This document shows, one piece after another, positions 1 through 8,056 of a stretch of DNA of 64,000 bases. Location: the NCBI RefSeq assembly GCF_000702585.1, contig NZ_JNIQ01000001.1, positions 25,001 to 89,000 on the forward strand, in the 5' to 3' direction. Origin of the DNA: Exiguobacterium aurantiacum DSM 6208 (GTDB lineage Bacteria > Bacillota > Bacilli > Exiguobacteriales > Exiguobacteriaceae). Within the stretch, counting starts at the first letter, position 1. Every line of letters starts with the position of its first letter. The position numbers and the translations under genes were made by a program. The notes beneath the pieces were generated by a model that was given only the letters and a program-made list of their open reading frames with translations, was not told the DNA's origin and searched no databases.

Positions 1-1
1 T

Positions 2-811
2 GAAGAAGAACGTCAAGATGACAACGAGCATTTGAATCGTGAAGATCTCACCAAAATTGATGAACGCTTGGCCGAACGTCGAAGACATGCTCGGCGGCAT
101 CGAGACAACATCCGAGATGGCCGTCGGTGTCGGAACAAGGTTGAAGATCATCCCAACGATTGCCGTCAAGAGCATCCCGATGAAAATCCCACCTTTAATG
201 TTACGGACCATCAAAAGCGCTGTGACAACAAGACCAAACACAGCCAAGAGTGTCGTCCCTGTGCCGAGTGCACCGAGTCCGACGACTGTCGCTTCATTTG
301 AGACGACGATTCCTGCGTTCTTAAGTCCGATGAAAGCGATGAAGAAACCGATACCGGCCGCGACCGCCATTTTGAGCGGTGCGGGAATCGCATTGACGAT
401 TGTTTCACGGATGCCTGAGAGCGTCAAAACGATGAAGAAGAGCCCTGAGACGAGGACACCCGAGAGCGCCGTCTGCCATGGGATGCCCATCCCGATGACG
501 ACACTGTATGCGAAGAATGCGTTCAATCCCATTCCCGGTGCGATCGCAATCGGATAGTTCGCGAATAAACCCATCATCACAGATCCGACTAAGGCGACAA
601 GGCCGGTCGCGACAAAGATGGCACCTGTGTCCATACCCGCTGCCCCGAGAATGTTCGGGTTAACGAACAAAATGTACGCCATGGCGAGGAATGTTGTGAA
701 TCCTGCGACGAGCTCGGTTTTCACGTTCGTCCCAAGTTCGTTCAATTGGAAGTAACGCTCAATCCGGCCTTCTGGTTGTTGCTGTGGTTCTTGCTTGAGC
801 TGTGTGCTCAT
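2..811 (-). CDS. pbuG: Hypoxanthine/guanine permease PbuG, 5'-part only (runs off the window)
   Basis: This is a membrane purine transporter of the NCS2/AzgA-like group that imports hypoxanthine and guanine by proton symport. The visible 270 codons start at an ATG at 811 behind a GGAGGA ribosome site. They show a short Q-rich tail, then MAYILFVNPNILG, then APGMGLNAFFAYSVV, a signature of this family, with about six membrane segments visible. The 3' end lies outside the window. It stands downstream of guaA and has its own guanine riboswitch, as in Bacillus. Specificity for guanine/hypoxanthine rather than adenine is inferred from the riboswitch class and the synteny. Confidence 0.88.
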   Translation of the reverse strand, partial: MSTQLKQEPQQQPEGRIERYFQLNELGTNVKTELVAGFTTFLAMAYILFVNPNILGAAGMDTGAIFVATGLVALVGSVMMGLFANYPIAIAPGMGLNAFFAYSVVIGMGIPWQTALSGVLVSGLFFIVLTLSGIRETIVNAIPAPLKMAVAAGIGFFIAFIGLKNAGIVVSNEATVVGLGALGTGTTLLAVFGLVVTALLMVRNIKGGIFIGMLLTAIVGMIFNLVPTPTAISDVVSMPPSMSSTFGQAFINFGEIFTIQMLVVILTFFF

Positions 812-840
812 TGATTTTCCTCCTTGGCTCGCCGTAAACG

Positions 841-871
841 AGAAAAGGTCCCCGGCAAATGACCGAGGACC
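841..871 (-). terminator. Riboswitch-controlled terminator ahead of pbuG
   Basis: On the minus strand a 9-bp GC-rich stem (GGTCCTCGG with CCGGGGACC, one G-U pair, 7-nt loop) is followed directly by TTTTCT. It lies between the guanine aptamer and the pbuG start, so ligand binding is expected to favour it and stop transcription. Confidence 0.85.
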
Positions 872-912
872 CCACGCGAAACATAAAGGGACAGACGTCC
901 CCATCTATGTCT

Positions 913-980
913 CGCCGTAGTGAAATCATTTAAGGTGATTTCGTAGAGACTCTCGGGCCATATTCCCGACATTATACGGC
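913..980 (-). promoter_or_regulatory. Guanine riboswitch aptamer (pbuG leader)
   Basis: The minus strand carries the purine aptamer core: GTATAATG, then GAATATGG, then GTCTCTAC, then a P3 hairpin, then CACTACGGC. The base at the ligand-pairing position (equivalent to C74 in xpt) is C, which marks a guanine/hypoxanthine sensor rather than an adenine sensor. A terminator follows at 841-871, so this is an OFF switch acting on pbuG. Confidence 0.93.
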
Positions 981-1021
981 AAAATTATTTTGAATTGTTC
1001 GGATATAATAAGAACGTTTTT

Positions 1022-1050
1022 ATTTTATCAGCGTCATTCGTGCATGTCAA
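1022..1050 (-). promoter_or_regulatory. SigA-type promoter of pbuG
   Basis: On the minus strand TTGACA (1045-1050) and TAAAAT (1022-1027) are separated by exactly 17 nt. The predicted start near 1015 lies about 35 nt upstream of the riboswitch aptamer. Confidence 0.8.
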
Positions 1051-1129
1051 CAAAAATAACGGATTTTATCGTTTTATCAACTCTTAATGTTCGTCTTTTG
1101 AGATTGCGCAGCAGTTTCCCACGCTAAAA

Positions 1130-2665
1130 TTACTCCCACTCGATCGTCGCTGGTGGCTTCGACGTGATGTCGTACAGCACCCGGTTGACGTGACTGACTT
1201 CATTGACGATCCGAACCGAGATCTTTTCGAGCACGTCCCAAGGGATGCGGGCCCAATCCGACGTCATCCCGTCGATCGAGGTGACGGCACGGACGCCGAC
1301 TGCATAGTCATACGTGCGCTCATCCCCCATGACGCCGACTGAGCGGATTGGTGTGAGAACAGTGAAGTATTGCCAAATATCGCGTTCGAGTCCGGCTTTT
1401 TTCACTTCTTCACGGAGAATCGCATCCGATTCACGGACGATTTCGAGCTTCTCTTCTGTGATTTCACCGAGGACACGGATCCCAAGACCTGGACCCGGGA
1501 ACGGCTGACGCCAGACGATGTAATCCGGGAGACCGAGCTCGGTTCCGAGTTCACGCACTTCATCTTTAAAGAGCGTGTTGAGTGGCTCGATCAACGTAAA
1601 GTTCATATCTTCCGGAAGGCCGCCGACGTTATGGTGCGACTTGATCGTCTGCGCCGTGTCTGTTCCACTCTCGATAATGTCCGTGTACAGTGTTCCTTGG
1701 GCTAGGAAGTCCATGTCGACAAGTTTAGACGCTTCTTCGTCAAACACGTAGATGAACTCGTTGCCGATGATTTTCCGCTTTTGTTCTGGATCAGAAACAC
1801 CTGCGAGCTTCGCCATGAAGCGGTCGCGCGCGTCGATTTTAATGACTTTCATGTTGAAGCCGTCAGCGAACGTCTTCATGACACTGTCCGCCTCGTTTTT
1901 GCGGAGCAAACCGTGGTCGACGAACATACATGTCAACTGATCGCCAATCGCGCGATGAACGAGCGCCGCGACGACCGATGAGTCGACACCGCCAGACAAG
2001 GCACAAAGCACTTGCTTGTTCCCGACGATCTCACGAATCTTCTCGACTTCGATATCGATGAAGTTTTCCATCGACCATTCCCCTTTAGCGCCACATACTT
2101 CATAGATGAAGTTCTTCAAAATATCGTTTCCGTATTCCGAATGGCGGACTTCCGGGTGGTATTGAACACCGTACATTTTAAGGTCATCGTTTTTAATCGA
2201 CGCTACCGGGCAAGACGGGTTCGTTCCGTCAACGACAAATCCTTCTGGCGCTTCCATGACGAGGTCGCCGTGGCTCATCCAGACGGTATGCTCTACTGGG
2301 AGGCCTGTGTAGAGTGCTGACGCTTCCGGCGTCGAGAACAATGTCGCTTTTCCGTATTCGCGATGTGCCGCACGTTCGACACGCCCGCCGAAGTGATGTG
2401 TCATGAGCTGCATTCCGTAACAAATCCCGAAAATCGGAATGCCGAGCTCGAAGATTTCCGGGTCACAGCGGTAAGCGCCTTCCGCATAAACACTGTTTGG
2501 GCCGCCCGAGAAAATGATGCCGGCCGGAGCGAGCTCCCGAATTTCTGCAGCAGTCATCTTGTGTGAATGAAGCTCACTGTATACACCGAGGTCACGTACT
2601 CGGCGTGTGATCAACTGGTTGTACTGTCCTCCAAAGTCGAGCACCAAAATCATCTCTTGTTCCAT
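1130..2665 (-). CDS. guaA: GMP synthase (glutamine-hydrolysing)
   Basis: It converts XMP to GMP using glutamine and ATP in the last step of guanine nucleotide synthesis, in the cytoplasm. The N-terminal class I amidotransferase domain shows DFGGQYNQL, the nucleophile Cys in GICYGMQLM and the His in YHPEV. The PP-loop ATPase SGGVDSSV follows near residue 230, and the C-terminal GMP synthase domain ends with KPPATIEWE. Its length of about 511 residues is normal. I chose the ATG at 2665 behind GGTGGAGG; an upstream in-frame start would place the first codons inside the riboswitch terminator. Confidence 0.97.
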   Translation of the reverse strand: MEQEMILVLDFGGQYNQLITRRVRDLGVYSELHSHKMTAAEIRELAPAGIIFSGGPNSVYAEGAYRCDPEIFELGIPIFGICYGMQLMTHHFGGRVERAAHREYGKATLFSTPEASALYTGLPVEHTVWMSHGDLVMEAPEGFVVDGTNPSCPVASIKNDDLKMYGVQYHPEVRHSEYGNDILKNFIYEVCGAKGEWSMENFIDIEVEKIREIVGNKQVLCALSGGVDSSVVAALVHRAIGDQLTCMFVDHGLLRKNEADSVMKTFADGFNMKVIKIDARDRFMAKLAGVSDPEQKRKIIGNEFIYVFDEEASKLVDMDFLAQGTLYTDIIESGTDTAQTIKSHHNVGGLPEDMNFTLIEPLNTLFKDEVRELGTELGLPDYIVWRQPFPGPGLGIRVLGEITEEKLEIVRESDAILREEVKKAGLERDIWQYFTVLTPIRSVGVMGDERTYDYAVGVRAVTSIDGMTSDWARIPWDVLEKISVRIVNEVSHVNRVLYDITSKPPATIEWE

Positions 2666-2699
2666 CTTCACAAAACCTCCACCTTTCTGCCTTCTGCTC

Positions 2700-2754
2700 A
2701 AAAAAAGGACGAGCCTCTCCTACGGATTCACCAAACCGAAGAAGAAGCACGCCC
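2700..2754 (-). terminator. guaA leader terminator with a mutually exclusive antiterminator
   Basis: The terminator pairs 2741-2754 with 2707-2719 (minus-strand GGGCGTGCTTCTTC with GAGAGGCTCGTCC, allowing G-U pairs and one mismatch) and ends in seven U. The same 2741-2751 segment can instead pair with 2773-2783 (GAAGGAGCACG), which contains part of the 3' strand of aptamer stem P1. The two folds exclude each other, the classic design of a purine OFF switch. Confidence 0.78.
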
Positions 2755-2778
2755 AATTCTTTGTATACGAAACGTGCT

Positions 2779-2847
2779 CCTTCATAGTCGGTCCATTACG
2801 GTGGTCCGGTAGAGACTCTCGCGCCAATTCACGAGTATATACGAAGG
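2779..2847 (-). promoter_or_regulatory. Guanine riboswitch aptamer (guaA leader)
   Basis: The minus strand shows P1 (CCTTCGTA with TATGAAGG), the J/L core GTCTCTACC, the P3 hairpin around CCGTAATGG, and CCGACTATG with C at the ligand-pairing position, so guanine is the expected ligand. The P2 loop reads GAATTGG rather than the usual GATATGG, a mild departure. It controls guaA through the terminator at 2700-2754. Confidence 0.92.
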
Positions 2848-2880
2848 AATGCATTGTTCAATTATCTAACTAATGCGTCT

Positions 2881-2909
2881 ATCTTACTGTATGCGTCTTG
2901 TCACTTCAA
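2881..2909 (-). promoter_or_regulatory. Probable guaA promoter
   Basis: Minus-strand TTGAAG (2904-2909) and TAAGAT (2881-2886) are 17 nt apart, and transcription would start about 27 nt before the aptamer. The -35 box touches the last codon of the upstream gene. Confidence 0.5.
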
Positions 2910-4999
2910 CTCATAATTCGGCGAATCATGATTTTCCAATATTCTTTATATTTCGAATTCGGCGGCTGATCCGCATAAATGGTTTGCTCAAACAGTCGGG
3001 TCAACCGAGTCATGTCTTCGGTTTCATAGTACGCATCGACTTCTTTCGCCAGTTCGGACGGGGTCCGGCCGTCGACTTTGAACCCGGCCGCGCGTAACCG
3101 CTTCACGAGATAGCGGTGCATTCCGACGAGACTCGACTCACTGAGGGGGCGACGCATCCACCATTGCAACATGAGTGCCCGCTCGATCGCTTTGCGGTTC
3201 CAGACGAGGACAGCGACACCGACCACGATGAGCACCCAGCCCCAAATCGGCATGTTGCGCGCTTGTTCCGGTAGTTCTCCTGTGGCGACATCGTCGATCG
3301 CAATATCTTCTTGCGGACGGTTCGTCGGTGCATTATCGTCAGACGATTGCGGGTCGTTCGACACCGGGTCAGAACCAGCATCGGACTCTGTCTCGATTTG
3401 AAGCAAGTTCGCCTCGGAGAAGCTGATCGTCGCTTCGAGCGGAACCCAACCCGCCCCTTCCACGAAATACTCAATCCATGAATGGGCGTGGCGATTACGG
3501 ACGGTATGCTCTGTCTGTCCTTGAATCACGCCTCGGGCATCACCCATCGTGAATCCTTTGACCCAACGAGTCGGGACACCGTTCGCGCGGAGCAAGACAG
3601 CAGCCGAAGTCGAGAAGTTATCACAATAACCGAGCTGTGTGTCGAACAAGAATTGGTCGACGTAATCCGTGTCGCCTTCCGGGAGCGCCACCTCTTCCGT
3701 GTTGTACTCAAAGTCGCCAGAGCGGAAGTAGGCTTGAACGGCTTGCGCGTGTTCGTAAGGCGTCTCACTGTCTGCCGTGATCTCAGCGGCCAAGTCCCGG
3801 ACCCGCTCCGGAAGAGTGTCTGGCAGTTGCAAATACGCCTGTTGCTCTTCATCCGTCAACGTCGTCACCGGTTCGTTCAAGTTCAGCTGGTCTTCCGTGA
3901 ATGACGGCACGCTGTAGCGCAACTGAATCGTCCGTGGGGTCGCCTGGTTCTCATTGTCGAACACGATCTTCCCCGAAGGCCGGATATGGATCGTCTCGTT
4001 CGGGAACGTCTCTTCGATACTTCCGACTCGGAACTCAGTCCCGCTCTCCGTCTCGGCCGCTTGCGGGTACTCGCCACCGTACGGCACGAACGTCTGTCGG
4101 CGGTCAAACCGGAGAAGCGCTTGCTCCGGCGTCGTGTCGACGTCTTGGTCGACAAGTTGGCCCCGGTTATATTCCGAATCAAGCACCGGAGACTCGACCC
4201 AGCCTTTTCCGGTATAAATCTCTTTTGCTTCGATGCGCCAATACCGGGCCGGCACACCGCGCGCGATGAAGACGATCCCGTCGTCTTGTTCAAACGGTCC
4301 ACCGAGCTGTTCATCATTCACACCGTACCCGACACGTCCGGTACTCGATTGTCCTTCATTCACGGCATTTTGAAAACTTGTCGTAATCCGGTCCGACCAA
4401 TCGCCGTCAAGCGTCGGGGAGATACTCGCCAACACAAGAATGACCGTGGTGAGCAATGCGATACTGACGTAACGGACGAGTGACTTGCTCGGACGTTTCG
4501 CCAAATCGGTGACGAATAATAGGAACAACGAGGCAAGAATCGCGAGTACGATTTGGCTTTCCCCGTCATAAAGTGTCCACGTATCAAAGTACGCCATCAA
4601 TCCAAGCGTCGAGACGACCATCCCTAGCACAAATCCATAGCTCGGGTACGTCCGGCCGACGAGAATGGCGAACAAGACACCGATGAGCGCCATCGCCGAA
4701 AAGAAGATGGCTTCTTCCGGCAATCCCCCACTCAAGACACCACTCAAATCTTCGAGCCAAATCCCGAACCAATCGAGCAGACTGCCATGATAGACGTACA
4801 AGACGGCCAAAAAGTTAAAGACGACGACGCCGATCAGGCCGTACCAAGGCAAGAGACTCGCAAACATCGGAACGAGCAACAAGAAATAAAACGGCCATGT
4901 CACATCAAACGTCGTGCTGCCGACGATCGGATCGACCCAAAACGATAACAAGTAGGCGGCAAGCGCCGTATACGCGATTCGTTTCACCCACTCGATCAT
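2906..4999 (-). CDS. Membrane-anchored transglutaminase-like protein (YebA type)
   Basis: This 697-residue protein starts with about six membrane helices (residues 1-200, DUF3488-like). An extracellular transglutaminase-like domain follows with the catalytic Cys in LGYCDNFS and the His in RNRHAHSWIEYF; the third triad position reads WVPLEAT, Glu where Asp is common. A further helix (WGWVLIVVGVAVLVW) and a DUF4129-like cytoplasmic tail end the protein. It overlaps the DUF58 gene by 4 bp (ATGA), so the two are translationally coupled. The family is thought to work with MoxR and DUF58 partners on cell-surface proteins; its substrate is unknown. Confidence 0.85.
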   Translation of the reverse strand: MIEWVKRIAYTALAAYLLSFWVDPIVGSTTFDVTWPFYFLLLVPMFASLLPWYGLIGVVVFNFLAVLYVYHGSLLDWFGIWLEDLSGVLSGGLPEEAIFFSAMALIGVLFAILVGRTYPSYGFVLGMVVSTLGLMAYFDTWTLYDGESQIVLAILASLFLLFVTDLAKRPSKSLVRYVSIALLTTVILVLASISPTLDGDWSDRITTSFQNAVNEGQSSTGRVGYGVNDEQLGGPFEQDDGIVFIARGVPARYWRIEAKEIYTGKGWVESPVLDSEYNRGQLVDQDVDTTPEQALLRFDRRQTFVPYGGEYPQAAETESGTEFRVGSIEETFPNETIHIRPSGKIVFDNENQATPRTIQLRYSVPSFTEDQLNLNEPVTTLTDEEQQAYLQLPDTLPERVRDLAAEITADSETPYEHAQAVQAYFRSGDFEYNTEEVALPEGDTDYVDQFLFDTQLGYCDNFSTSAAVLLRANGVPTRWVKGFTMGDARGVIQGQTEHTVRNRHAHSWIEYFVEGAGWVPLEATISFSEANLLQIETESDAGSDPVSNDPQSSDDNAPTNRPQEDIAIDDVATGELPEQARNMPIWGWVLIVVGVAVLVWNRKAIERALMLQWWMRRPLSESSLVGMHRYLVKRLRAAGFKVDGRTPSELAKEVDAYYETEDMTRLTRLFEQTIYADQPPNSKYKEYWKIMIRRIMS

Positions 5000-6063
5000 G
5001 TCGTCACCTCGTTCGCCGTGTAAAGATGATAGTTGCCTTGCGTCTCATGCATGAGTTCACGTACCCACTTCGTCTCGAACGGGCTGATCAAGATGAGATT
5101 GCCGGACTGTTGAGGCAAGTTCCGTTTGACTCGTTCCACGAGACGCCCTTCCGCTTCCGGCGTCGCTGTCAACAAGTAGTGTCCGACTTCGGCGCTTTGG
5201 TCCGGCAAATGGAAGAGCCGGACCTGTTCTTCGATGACATACAGTTCAAACGGCAAGTTTTTCCGCTCGAGCTGGCGAATCGCCCCGACGAGGAGGGACA
5301 AGGAGCGTTCGAACGCTTCTTCATGTCCGGCTGTGGTCGACGGTACGAAGACGAGCGACAGCTTTTTCTCTTGTTCTTGGTCGAACGTCTTCGTCATCAA
5401 GTTGCCGCGGCGTGCCGATGCTTTCCAGTCGATGCGGCCGATGCGGTCGCCGGCCGCATATTCGCGCACCCCGCTCGTCGTGTTCGCGACTTCCGTGTAC
5501 GTCCGTGTCCGCCGATACTGTTCGCCCCTCCCCCCAACTTGCTCATCTCGCGGCAAATCGAAAGGCAGTTCGGCCGGCGATACTTCGACGACCGTCTCAA
5601 GACGGAGCGTTCTCATCCGGTCGAACAATCCGAACACGTCGCGGACGTGCAACCGCGTTCGATCAAATACGTGGATGCCGCGTTTGATCTGTTCGATCTC
5701 ATAGTGGACCGTCTCTTTCCGGCGAAAAAAGCGGTCGACCGGCGTGACGATCGGTTCGGTCATATGAGCCAGATTTTCAGGTGGTGTCTCTTCAAGTGTG
5801 ACGACCCCAACGAGAAACGGATACTTCCGCTCGATTTGAAGCTCGACGTCCATCGTTTGTCCGGAAACGAGACGTTTCGTCGTGACACGGCGCGACACGT
5901 TCGCAGCCGTGACCGGATAGACCATGAAGAGCGTCCAATACACGGCCAAGACAAGGAACGACCACCAAAGCGTCGAAGCGACGATACTTCCTTCGATTCG
6001 CGCGAACGAGTAGAGCCCGAATGCCGCCGCCCAGACAACGAACAGCTTCATCCAGTTTTTCAT
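4996..6063 (-). CDS. DUF58 / VWA-like protein (YeaD type)
   Basis: The protein has 355 residues. Two N-terminal membrane helices (residues 8-50) are followed by a domain rich in beta strands and the DUF58 signature VREYAAGDRIGRIDWKASAR near residue 200. The C-terminal part has the fold order expected of a von Willebrand factor A-like domain. It overlaps moxR and the transglutaminase gene by 4 bp on each side (ATGA), so the three form one operon. Members of this family act next to MoxR AAA+ ATPases; a direct function is not established here. Confidence 0.82.
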   Translation of the reverse strand: MKNWMKLFVVWAAAFGLYSFARIEGSIVASTLWWSFLVLAVYWTLFMVYPVTAANVSRRVTTKRLVSGQTMDVELQIERKYPFLVGVVTLEETPPENLAHMTEPIVTPVDRFFRRKETVHYEIEQIKRGIHVFDRTRLHVRDVFGLFDRMRTLRLETVVEVSPAELPFDLPRDEQVGGRGEQYRRTRTYTEVANTTSGVREYAAGDRIGRIDWKASARRGNLMTKTFDQEQEKKLSLVFVPSTTAGHEEAFERSLSLLVGAIRQLERKNLPFELYVIEEQVRLFHLPDQSAEVGHYLLTATPEAEGRLVERVKRNLPQQSGNLILISPFETKWVRELMHETQGNYHLYTANEVTT

Positions 6064-7013
6064 ACTTCTTTGACCTCACGATCCATCGGAACCGGAAGTT
6101 CGTCGAGCCATCCTTTCACGAGCTGGTCTGCCGTCCGGCCTTTGTAACGGGCTTCTGCCGTCAGCAAGATCCGATGCCCGAGCACGCTCGTCGCGAGCGC
6201 CTTGACGTCGTCCGGCAAAACGAAATCGCGGCCGTGGATATACGCCCACGCTTGGGAAGCCTTCATAAGGGCAAGTGTCGCCCTCGGGCTGCCACCGAGA
6301 TACGTGTTCGCATCTTTGCGCGTCTCATGGATCAAGCGGACGATATACTGTTTGACAGCGCTTGAGACGTGGACTTGTTTCACCTCGCGTTGCATCAGTT
6401 CGACTTCCTGCTTCGTCACGACGCTCTGTAGCGTTTCGAGAGGCTCTGCATTCTCAAAACGTGTCAAAAGCGCCACTTCTTCATTAAATGATGGATACCC
6501 CATCTCAATTTTCAGTAGGAAACGGTCAAGTTGTGCTTCAGGGAGCGGATACGTCCCTTCGTGCTCAATCGGATTTTGTGTCGCCATGACGAAGAACGGA
6601 GACGGTAAAATCTTCACTTCGCCGTCAACCGTCACGCTTCGTTCCGCCATCGCTTCAAGCAACGCCGACTGAGTTTTCGGGGACGTCCGATTGATTTCAT
6701 CCGCTAACACGATATTGCCCATGAGCGGGCCCGGTCGGTATTCAAACTCTTTCGTCTTCTGGTTATACATCGAGATACCCGTCAAATCGGAAGGCAACAT
6801 GTCCGGCGTGAACTGGACACGTTTGAATTCGAGGTCGATGGCGCGACTGAACGTACGGACGAGCATCGTTTTCCCGACGCCCGGTACATCTTCTAACAAC
6901 ACGTGTCCGCCCGCAAGTAACGCGGTCAAACTTTTGGCGATGACGTCTTCTTTCCCGACGATCACCGTCTCGATGGCATGAATAATAGATTGAACAGCTG
7001 GACGATAGGACAT
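6060..7013 (-). CDS. MoxR-family AAA+ ATPase (YeaC type)
   Basis: This is a 317-residue AAA+ ATPase with Walker A LEDVPGVGKT near residue 40, Walker B IVLADEINR near 105, sensor ATQNP near 145 and the C-terminal AAA lid. MoxR proteins remodel or mature partner proteins, here probably the DUF58 and transglutaminase products encoded downstream in the same operon. I chose the ATG at 7013 because AAAGGGGAG precedes it; a longer frame upstream lacks a ribosome site. Confidence 0.9.
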   Translation of the reverse strand: MSYRPAVQSIIHAIETVIVGKEDVIAKSLTALLAGGHVLLEDVPGVGKTMLVRTFSRAIDLEFKRVQFTPDMLPSDLTGISMYNQKTKEFEYRPGPLMGNIVLADEINRTSPKTQSALLEAMAERSVTVDGEVKILPSPFFVMATQNPIEHEGTYPLPEAQLDRFLLKIEMGYPSFNEEVALLTRFENAEPLETLQSVVTKQEVELMQREVKQVHVSSAVKQYIVRLIHETRKDANTYLGGSPRATLALMKASQAWAYIHGRDFVLPDDVKALATSVLGHRILLTAEARYKGRTADQLVKGWLDELPVPMDREVKEV

Positions 7014-7187
7014 GGCCGACTCCCCTTTTTTTCTCTTGTTCGCTACAGTAATATAATTGAATGTTCTGACTTTATTGTGACACATTCATACGACCGATTG
7101 AAAGAAATACACCACGTGAATGGGCTATTCCTTCTTTACCCGAAAAAAGGCGCCCTGCCTCGTAATCTGGCGGACGCATAACTATTT

Positions 7188-7793
7188 TTACTTTGGTCGT
7201 TCGATTTCAAACCTCTCGCCGAGCTTGGCATAGAAATTTCCCGCGAGCCGACTAACTGGCGCCAGTTGCCCCGCATCAATTCGGCCGGCTTGGTAAAGTT
7301 GTGGCTCGATGTGAAAACGGACAACGCGGGCAATCAATAAATCGGCCGTGACGACCCCTTCATGCTCAATCGGGACGTGATGGTGCAAGACGCATTCCAT
7401 CCGGATTTTCGCTTCATTCACACCCGGCGTTTGAATCACGTCGCTTTGAGCGAGTGTGAACGTCGTGCGTTTCAGCTCACTTTCGTCCGGCCCGAGCGAC
7501 GCCGCCGTTTCATTGACGAGCGTGACGTTCGATTCATCGACGATATGGATGACGAGCTCTTCCGTCGCGACAGCATTGCGCGCCGTGTCTTTCATCACGC
7601 CGTTCTTTCGTTGAACCGAGACGGAAACGAGCGGGGGATGTGAGGCGACGATATTGAAATAGCTAAACGGGGCCGCATTCACAATCTCGCCATTTCGAGT
7701 CGTGACGAAGGCGATCGGTCGTGGAATGACACTGCCGATCAAGAATTTATACGTATCTCGTTCGGTCAAAGCAAGTGGATCGATGGAAAGCAT
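7188..7793 (-). CDS. Flavin reductase-like, FMN-binding protein (DIM6/NTAB family)
   Basis: The 201-residue protein matches the flavin reductase-like split-barrel domain: SVIPRPIAFVTT near residue 20, NAAPFSYFNIVASHPPLVSVSV near 40-60 and a C-terminal strand pair. Such proteins bind FMN and reduce flavins or small substrates with NAD(P)H. The start ATG follows ATGAGGTGC. It is a single-gene unit between the moxR operon and a sensor kinase, and its substrate cannot be told from sequence. Confidence 0.8.
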   Translation of the reverse strand: MLSIDPLALTERDTYKFLIGSVIPRPIAFVTTRNGEIVNAAPFSYFNIVASHPPLVSVSVQRKNGVMKDTARNAVATEELVIHIVDESNVTLVNETAASLGPDESELKRTTFTLAQSDVIQTPGVNEAKIRMECVLHHHVPIEHEGVVTADLLIARVVRFHIEPQLYQAGRIDAGQLAPVSRLAGNFYAKLGERFEIERPK

Positions 7794-8056
7794 AATAGCA
7801 CCTCATTTCTAGTTTTCTCATCTTTACGCTAGTCCTCGTCCCTCGTTTCTGTCAAACGAAAGCACATCGGAATGTGTAGCTTTTTAAAATACGGGGTATA
7901 TCGCTCTAGATATGCGAATTTTAAAGAAAGAAATGTGGAATGCGCATCCGATGAGCAGTTCGGTTTTCATTGAAGGAAACCTTTTGTATGATTTCGAGTA
8001 TTAAGATGAATAGTTTGGAGATGGTTTTTGGGATAAGGAAGGAAGTAGAGCGTATT

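Noticed and set aside
2666-2701. N-terminal extension of GuaA
   Set aside because: The extra codons fall in the terminator and T-run of the riboswitch, and a good ribosome site precedes the ATG at 2665.
4897-6147. Long plus-strand open frame of 416 codons
   Set aside because: It lies antisense to the DUF58 and transglutaminase genes, whose protein motifs and ATGA couplings are convincing. The plus-strand product has a shadow-like composition rich in Arg and no recognisable domain.
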